Positions 6,074 to 6,864 of a stretch of 6,864 bases of DNA are shown in pieces. The position numbers and the translations under genes were made by a program. Within the stretch, counting starts at the first letter, position 1, and every line of letters begins with the position of its first letter. Below the pieces are notes generated by a model that saw nothing but the letters and a program-made list of their open reading frames with translations, was not told the DNA's origin and ran no database searches. Source of the stretch: Candidatus Homeothermus arabinoxylanisolvens (GTDB lineage Bacteria > Bacteroidota > Bacteroidia > Bacteroidales > Muribaculaceae); contig LUJO01000027.1 of assembly GCA_001689405.1 (NCBI GenBank), forward strand, positions 1 to 6,864. The letters run 5' to 3'.

Positions 6074-6760
6074 TTACAGATAATACTCCTTTAGTACGCT
6101 GAACCGGTCATCAAGATCAAACACCCATGGAGCTCCGGTAGGTATCTCGACTTTCATGATTTCGTCAGGAGTCAATTGAAGCAGCATCATGGCCAAAGCA
6201 CGAAGGCTGTTGCCGTGAGCGGCTATAAGTACGGTGTCGTACTTTTGTATGCGGGGCTCTATGATTTCGGCCCAGCAGGGGCGCACACGCGCTATTGTGT
6301 CTTTTAACGATTCGGTAAGCGGGAGCTCGTCGTACGCAAGGCATGAATACCGCTCCTCGTTGCCGGGGTAACGGTGGTCGTCAAGAGTAAGCGCCGGCGG
6401 GGCCACATCATAGCTTCTGCGCCATATGTGTACCTGCTCCTCGCCGTATTCACGCGCAGTCTCCGCCTTGTTCAGCCCTTGTAACGCGCCGTAATGGCGC
6501 TCGTTGAGATGCCAGTCTTTTATAACCGGTATCCAACTGCGGTCAAGAACGTCGGCGGCTATTTCAAGTGTGTGTATAGCCCGTTTTAAAAACGAGGTGA
6601 AGAAGTATTCGGGTTTCAGCCCGGCTTCGAGTATCTTTTTGCCGGCTTCTTTGGCTTCCTCACGACCCTTTTCGGTAAGGTCAACATCGGTCCACCCCGT
6701 AAAGCGGTTCCCGAGATTCCATTGGCTCTGTCCGTGACGGAGCAGTATTACATGCTTCAT
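6074..6760 (-). CDS. gpmA: 2,3-bisphosphoglycerate-dependent phosphoglycerate mutase, short C-terminus
   Basis: This cytoplasmic enzyme interconverts 3- and 2-phosphoglycerate through a phosphohistidine intermediate. The 228-residue protein starts MKHVILLRHGQSQWN, with Arg8 and catalytic His9; FTGWTDVDLTEKG, TSFLKRAIHT (Arg60), LNERHYGALQGLNK (proton donor Glu87), the RYPG substrate-loop segment and AAHGNSLRAL (His182) follow in the family order. The usual HGES is HGQS, as in the yeast enzyme. I chose the ATG at 6760 because it gives the canonical family N-terminus; an in-frame ATG at 6793 would add 11 residues (MNNILTKTHTT) without homology. The protein ends at LKEYYL, whereas E. coli GpmA (250 residues) continues for about 20 more with an Ala/Gly/Lys-rich tail that folds over the active site. 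The bases past the stop do not encode such a tail, so it is not a recent frameshift. It is probably still active, since tail-less relatives such as the fission-yeast enzyme exist. The gene has its own terminator; no consensus promoter is visible upstream. Confidence 0.95.
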   Translation of the reverse strand: MKHVILLRHGQSQWNLGNRFTGWTDVDLTEKGREEAKEAGKKILEAGLKPEYFFTSFLKRAIHTLEIAADVLDRSWIPVIKDWHLNERHYGALQGLNKAETAREYGEEQVHIWRRSYDVAPPALTLDDHRYPGNEERYSCLAYDELPLTESLKDTIARVRPCWAEIIEPRIQKYDTVLIAAHGNSLRALAMMLLQLTPDEIMKVEIPTGAPWVFDLDDRFSVLKEYYL

Positions 6761-6797
6761 AGTAGTATGTGTTTTTGTTAATATATTATTCACTACT

Positions 6798-6814
6798 GTC
6801 CACTAAAAATGGAC
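6798..6814. repeat. Short hairpin upstream of gpmA
   Basis: GTCCA (6798-6802) and TGGAC (6810-6814) are complementary around a 7-nt A-rich loop, 37 nt upstream of the gpmA start. It could be a regulatory hairpin, or the edge of a repeat; too short to decide. Confidence 0.35.
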
Positions 6815-6837
6815 GCGGTTAAAAATTAAATAAATTC

Positions 6838-6851
6838 GGTTCACTTGAACC
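6838..6851. repeat. Palindrome GGTTCA-CT-TGAACC upstream of gpmA
   Basis: Two perfect 6-bp half sites separated by two bases lie 77 nt upstream of the gpmA start. The symmetry resembles a dimeric regulator's operator, but no regulator gene is in the window and the site is at the edge. Confidence 0.3.
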
Positions 6852-6864
6852 ATAGAGAACATTG

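Noticed and set aside
6761..6793. Longer N-terminus for GpmA (start at 6793)
   Set aside because: The 11 extra residues have no counterpart in the family, which begins a few residues before the LLRHG motif as the 6760 start does.
14..6845. 8-bp inverted repeat AGTGAACC (14-21) and GGTTCACT (6838-6845) at the two window edges
   Set aside because: Eight bases over nearly 7 kb are expected by chance, and the window edges are arbitrary.

Overview
The window looks like chromosomal DNA of a member of the Bacteroidota, most likely Bacteroidales. This rests on three observations. Start codons are preceded by A/T-rich sequence without clear Shine-Dalgarno motifs. Two candidate promoters match the Bacteroides-type pattern (TTTG, about 20 nt, TAnnTTTG). 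The proteins include PEP-utilising pyruvate phosphate dikinase and a conserved-looking hypothetical protein of a style I associate with Bacteroidales. Genus cannot be fixed from this sequence. All six genes I can support lie on the minus strand, so transcription runs from the right edge to the left.

Right half (about 3060-6864), richer in G+C: gpmA (phosphoglycerate mutase, 2,3-bisphosphoglycerate-dependent) is followed by a strong hairpin terminator. Next come a Bacteroidota-type promoter and ppdK (pyruvate phosphate dikinase), which is complete with all expected catalytic residues and ends in a 13-bp hairpin. The two enzymes act two steps apart in lower glycolysis/gluconeogenesis: GpmA interconverts 3- and 2-phosphoglycerate, enolase (not in the window) makes PEP, and PPDK interconverts PEP and pyruvate. 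Each appears to be its own transcription unit.

Middle (about 1262-3044): a class III-like Fic-domain AMP transferase with an intact active site and a C-terminal auto-inhibitory motif is followed 64 nt later by a 388-residue protein of unknown function. No terminator separates them, so they may be co-transcribed.

Left part (1-1261), clearly A+T-rich: an unusual 350-nt non-coding region (912-1261) lies upstream of a two-gene module, a 62-residue two-helix membrane protein overlapping by ATGA with a helical lipoprotein. The non-coding region contains a candidate promoter, a long imperfect inverted repeat (about 30 bp in five blocks), and a competing terminator-like hairpin with six U residues, 25 nt before the start codon. 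This is the least explained element in the window. It could be a transcription attenuator, a stand-alone structured RNA, an operator/recombination array, or a decayed palindromic repeat. No known mobile-element gene, CRISPR, tRNA or rRNA is visible.
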